Assembly: GCA_900555525.1 (NCBI GenBank)
Contig: USLP01000068.1
Coordinates: 1-7,088, forward strand
DNA from: an uncultured Eubacteriales bacterium
GTDB taxonomy: Bacteria; Bacillota; Clostridia; UMGS1840
Reading direction: 5' to 3'
DNA: 7,088 nucleotides
Shown here: positions 5,675 to 7,088 of the stretch, piece by piece
How positions within the stretch are numbered: position 1 is the first letter of the stretch
Layout of the letters: each line of letters begins with the position of its first letter
The notes under the pieces: generated by a model
The model's input: only the letters and a program-made list of their open reading frames with translations
Database searches by the model: none
What the model was told of the DNA's origin: nothing
Made by a program: the position numbers and the translations under genes

Positions 5675-6706
5675 ATGGAAAACATAAATGTACAAAATGA
5701 AATAAAGCCCGAACGCAAAAAAAGAATATTTTCGGGCGTACAGCCGTCGGGCTGTATCACAATCGGGAACTATATAGGAGCGCTTAAAAACTGGGTTAAG
5801 CTTCAAAACGACTATGACTGCATATACTGTATAGTTGATATGCACGCAATCACCGTTCCGCAAAATCCGCAGGAACTGCGCAAGCGCAGTCTTGACTTTT
5901 TGTCGCAGTATATAGCGTGCGGACTTTCTCCCGAAAAGAACACGCTTTTCATTCAGTCGCATAACCCCGCTCATGCCGAGCTTGCATGGATTCTCATGTG
6001 CAACAGCTATATGGGCGAGCTTTCGAGAATGACGCAGTTTAAGGATAAAACGAAGAATAAGCAGAACGAAAGCATAGGAGCGGGACTTTTTACTTACCCC
6101 GTGCTTCTGGCGGCGGATATTCTTGTATACGGCACAGACCTCGTTCCCGTCGGGGTTGACCAAAAACAGCACCTTGAGCTTACAAGGGATATTGCAATGC
6201 GCTTTAACAATACCTACGGCAATACATTCGTTGTTCCCGAAGCGTATATCCCGAAAACCGGTGCAAAAATTATGAGTCTGCAAGATCCCGCAAAGAAAAT
6301 GTCAAAGTCGGACGAAAATCCGAAAGGATATATCAAAATTACCGATGAACCTGATGTCATAATGAAAAAAATCAAGTCTGCGGTTACGGACAGCGATATG
6401 GCTATCCGCCGCGGCGAGGGCAAAGAGGGAATCGAAAACCTCATGAGCATTATGAGCGCTTTCACGGATAAAACCTTTGAACAAATTGAGGCGGAATACG
6501 AGGGCAAAAATTACGGAGTATTCAAAAATGACGTTGCCGAATGTATAATCGAAGAGCTCCGTCCGTTTTTGGCTAAATATAAAGAAATTTCAACGGATAA
6601 AGCATATTTGGAGCAGATTTATAAAACGGGCGCCGAAAAGGCTCGCCATGCCTCCGAAAGAATGCTCAGAAAGGTTTATAAAAAGGTTGGTTTTATTGAA
6701 AGATGA
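5675..6706 (+). CDS. trpS: Tryptophanyl-tRNA synthetase
   Basis: This class I aminoacyl-tRNA synthetase charges tRNA-Trp. The 343-residue product has PSGCITIGNY (24-33) as the HIGH-type motif, YPVLLAADIL (141-150) with D148 at the tryptophan-recognition position, GTDLVPVGVDQKQHLELTRD (153-172) and the KMSKS loop at 208-212. Family members usually begin only a few residues before IFSG. Here there is a ~15-residue charged N-terminal extension. The start is supported by AGGAGG (5662-5667), which overlaps the stop codon of the aminotransferase gene and is 7 bases from the ATG. There is no room for a T-box leader, so the gene seems controlled with the operon rather than by tRNA-Trp charging. Its stop codon overlaps the next gene's start (ATGA). 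Confidence 0.97.
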   Translation: MENINVQNEIKPERKKRIFSGVQPSGCITIGNYIGALKNWVKLQNDYDCIYCIVDMHAITVPQNPQELRKRSLDFLSQYIACGLSPEKNTLFIQSHNPAHAELAWILMCNSYMGELSRMTQFKDKTKNKQNESIGAGLFTYPVLLAADILVYGTDLVPVGVDQKQHLELTRDIAMRFNNTYGNTFVVPEAYIPKTGAKIMSLQDPAKKMSKSDENPKGYIKITDEPDVIMKKIKSAVTDSDMAIRRGEGKEGIENLMSIMSAFTDKTFEQIEAEYEGKNYGVFKNDVAECIIEELRPFLAKYKEISTDKAYLEQIYKTGAEKARHASERMLRKVYKKVGFIER

Positions 6707-7088
6707 ACACATTTTTAAATTTGTATCTTGAATTTTTCAAAACGGGACTTTTTGCCGTAGGAGGCGGACTTGCCACTATACCGTTTCTTTATGATATGTG
6801 CGATAAGTACGAATGGTTTACGCGTGAAGAACTTTCAAATATGATTGCCGTTGCGCAATCCACTCCGGGTCCTATCGGAATAAATATGGCAACGTACACG
6901 GGTTTTTTGAACGGCTCGTTTTTCGGCGGCACTCCCATGGGCTGGCTCGGCGGAATTGTCGCCACCTTGGGAATAATCACCCCGTCTATAATAGTTATTT
7001 TGCTTGCTGATGCGATATATAGTTTTTCATCTGGACCGAATGTTACTCCATTAACTTTTTCTTCGAGAGAAATTGTCTCATTTGTGTT
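6703..7088 (+). CDS. Chromate transporter family (CHR) protein, 5' part only
   Basis: The ATG overlaps the trpS stop codon (ATGA), suggesting translational coupling. The ribosome binding site is weak (AAAGG about 17 bases upstream). The visible 128 codons open with FFKTGLFAVGGGLATIPFL (11-29), the hallmark first membrane segment of CHR proteins. They continue with EWFTREELSNMIAVAQSTPGPIGIN (37-61) and a second hydrophobic stretch around 82-107 (VATLGIITPSIIVILLADAI). These are the expected motifs of short, ~180-residue clostridial CHR proteins, which usually come as adjacent pairs. The family has been shown to export chromate in some members, but the substrate of this clostridial group is not known to me. 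The gene runs off the window. From about residue 107 (position 7021) the sequence stops looking like the family. Confidence 0.85.
   Translation, partial: MNTFLNLYLEFFKTGLFAVGGGLATIPFLYDMCDKYEWFTREELSNMIAVAQSTPGPIGINMATYTGFLNGSFFGGTPMGWLGGIVATLGIITPSIIVILLADAIYSFSSGPNVTPLTFSSREIVSFV

Noticed and set aside
5660..6283. 207-codon open frame on the minus strand opposite trpS
   Set aside because: It lies wholly antisense to a confidently identified gene, has no family-like motifs or plausible upstream signals, and is explained by the codon bias of trpS.
6789..6980. Minus-strand open frame inside the chromate transporter gene
   Set aside because: It is antisense to conserved CHR motifs. Only the part right of about 7021 has a minus-strand reading that merits checking, and this is reported separately.

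Overview
The window looks like chromosomal DNA from a low-to-moderate-GC Firmicute, most likely a Clostridia-type bacterium. The reasons are the presence of spoVG, the spoVG-glmU-prs and plsX-acpP-rnc gene associations, strong AGGAGG-type ribosome binding sites, and consensus sigma-A promoters with TATAAT boxes. Nearly everything is plus-strand housekeeping coding sequence. I find no CRISPR array, transposase, integrase, toxin-antitoxin pair or phage gene.

Layout. Positions 1-16 are the 5' end of a minus-strand tRNA gene that is cut by the window edge. It is preceded (positions 57-85, minus strand) by a perfect TTGACA/TATAAT promoter with an extended -10. An AT-rich divergent spacer follows, then a plus-strand sigma-A promoter (194-222) for spoVG. 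spoVG ends in a strong intrinsic terminator (619-669), so it appears to be monocistronic. A second sigma-A promoter (682-709) drives a long, tightly packed gene string. Its order is a GlmU C-terminal-domain acetyltransferase, prs, plsX, acpP, rnc, a class I/II PLP aminotransferase, trpS and a truncated chromate-transporter-family gene that runs off the right edge. Most junctions are 11-31 bases, and trpS overlaps the last gene by ATGA. The exception is the 63-base acpP-rnc gap, which holds a long hairpin followed by five T's.

How the genes work together. The string joins cell-envelope precursor synthesis (GlcNAc-1-P by the GlmU acetyltransferase), PRPP supply for nucleotides, His and Trp (Prs), phospholipid and fatty-acid synthesis (PlsX, ACP), RNA processing (RNase III), amino-acid transamination and Trp-tRNA charging. 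It combines two neighbourhoods that are usually separate in Firmicutes (spoVG-glmU-prs and plsX-...-acpP-rnc), without fabD/fabG between plsX and acpP and without smc/ftsY after rnc.

The points most worth a second look are four. GlmU lacks its whole uridylyltransferase domain. spoVG has no canonical start codon at the position conserved in its family (ATT or ACG instead). A long hairpin lies directly ahead of the RNase III gene. The last ~68 bases of the chromate-transporter reading frame stop resembling the family. None of these amounts to a clearly new system; the window is mostly ordinary core genome.
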